The notes beneath the pieces were generated by a model. That model made no database searches. It had not been told where the DNA came from and saw only the letters and a list, made by a program, of their open reading frames with translations. Positions 63,421 through 64,000 of a DNA stretch of 64,000 nt are shown in pieces (within the stretch, counting starts at the first letter, position 1; each line of letters opens with the position of its first letter). Source of the stretch: Hyphomicrobiales bacterium (GTDB lineage Bacteria > Pseudomonadota > Alphaproteobacteria > Rhizobiales > Rhizobiaceae); contig UBQX01000003.1 of assembly GCA_900467685.1 (NCBI GenBank), positions 1 through 64,000 of the forward strand, read 5' to 3'. The position numbers and the translations under genes were made by a program.

Positions 63421-64000
63421 GTGCCACGTTCGTCTTCGAAGTTCCTGCTTCTCTCGGCTGTCGCCGCTGCCTCGGTTATGGTGATGCCTGCGGTGCCCGT
63501 TCAGGCGCAAAGCGCTGCGGTCCAGCAGCGCGGGCCGGCCTCGGTCGCAGATCTGGCTGAGGGCCTGCTCGACGCGGTCGTGAACATTTCCATCTCCCAG
63601 GATGCCGAAGGCAGCGACGCGGATAGCGGCTCGCCGTCGCCCAAGGTGCAGAAGGACGCACCCTTCGAACAATATTTCAACGACTATTTCAGCAAGCGGA
63701 AGAAGGACGGCGGCAAGAACCGCAAGGTCAATTCGCTGGGCTCGGGCTTCGTCATCGATCCGGCCGGCTACATCGTCACCAACAACCACGTGATCGAGGG
63801 CGCCGACGAAATCGACGTCAACTTCGCCGACGGTACGACGCTCGAAGCCAAGCTGATTGGTACGGATACCAAGACCGATCTGGCGGTCCTGAAGGTCGAA
63901 CCCAAGGCGCCGTTGAGGGCCGTGAAGTTCGGCGATTCCCGCAAGATGCGGATCGGCGACTGGGTGATGGCGGTCGGCAACCCGTTCGGTCTGGGCGGGA
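63421..64000 (+). CDS. DegP/HtrA-type periplasmic protease, partial
   Basis: Continues beyond the window. GTG 63421 has GGAGAA upstream and leads into a signal peptide ([26 protein letters not shown]). Protease domain: [23 protein letters not shown] with catalytic His, then [12 protein letters not shown] with catalytic Asp; the Ser (GNSGGPL) lies outside. The Do-type family and the position after hflKC fit periplasmic quality control. Confidence 0.92.
   Translation, partial: MPRSSSKFLLLSAVAAASVMVMPAVPVQAQSAAVQQRGPASVADLAEGLLDAVVNISISQDAEGSDADSGSPSPKVQKDAPFEQYFNDYFSKRKKDGGKNRKVNSLGSGFVIDPAGYIVTNNHVIEGADEIDVNFADGTTLEAKLIGTDTKTDLAVLKVEPKAPLRAVKFGDSRKMRIGDWVMAVGNPFGLGG

Noticed and set aside
1-64000. 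CRISPR arrays
   Set aside because: No regularly spaced direct repeats with unique spacers were found.

Overview
The window looks like the chromosome of a Rhizobiales alphaproteobacterium, probably Rhizobiaceae. The GC-rich backbone carries a circularly permuted two-piece ssrA with tag ANDNNAKGYALAA, SspB and DUF4169 genes, an AsmA giant, and the order thyA-folA-hflK-hflC-DUF2065-degP. No species is claimed.

Backbone left (1-21,148): a HigB/HigA-type toxin-antitoxin pair, oligopeptidase B, a sulfide:quinone oxidoreductase-like flavoprotein with a clear sigma70-type promoter, an exported polysaccharide deacetylase, a TylF-like methyltransferase, a membrane GGDEF diguanylate cyclase, a UvrD/PcrA helicase, an autotransporter, a GlcD/D-lactate dehydrogenase-type FAD oxidase, an AsmA protein, then RHH, DUF4169, sspB, ssrA, DUF2853 and the 5' part of thyA. 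Backbone right (60,130-64,000): the 3' part of thyA, folA, hflK, hflC, a DUF2065 protein and the start of a DegP-type protease.

Between them, about 39 kb (21,149-60,129) has been inserted inside the host thyA reading frame. The ends are perfect 13-bp inverted repeats next to a 6-bp core (CCCTTC left, CCGTTC right). The first gene of the insert, in the same orientation, is a complete, divergent thymidylate synthase. The element therefore breaks an essential-type gene and brings its own replacement. Next comes a four-gene module: three tyrosine-recombinase-like proteins (1010, 662 and 546 aa) and a 184-aa coiled-coil protein, which recalls Tn554-type TnpA/B/C or recombinase trios and is probably the integration machinery.

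The cargo looks like a defence and signalling island: (i) a 1081-aa STAND-like ATPase fused to a phosphoribosyltransferase-like domain, behind a gene decapitated by an IS5 remnant; (ii) a large serine recombinase with two ParB/RepB-like proteins, one frameshifted; (iii) a divergent HTH regulator and a restriction-modification locus whose m6A methyltransferase is split by four copies of the pentamer CTTCG, so it may be phase variable; (iv) a tightly overlapping AT-rich operon of metallophosphoesterase, P-loop ATPase and a Rossmann-like protein, the best candidate for an undescribed system; (v) an exported EEP-family nuclease or phosphatase; (vi) a LuxR/LuxI quorum-sensing pair with a lux-box-like dyad; (vii) a leftward run of exported proteins and a metallophosphoesterase; (viii) a soluble FtsH-like AAA protease with a small partner and a divergent XRE regulator. 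No conjugation genes, CRISPR arrays or tRNA genes were recognised. The insertion also separates folA from the original thyA promoter.
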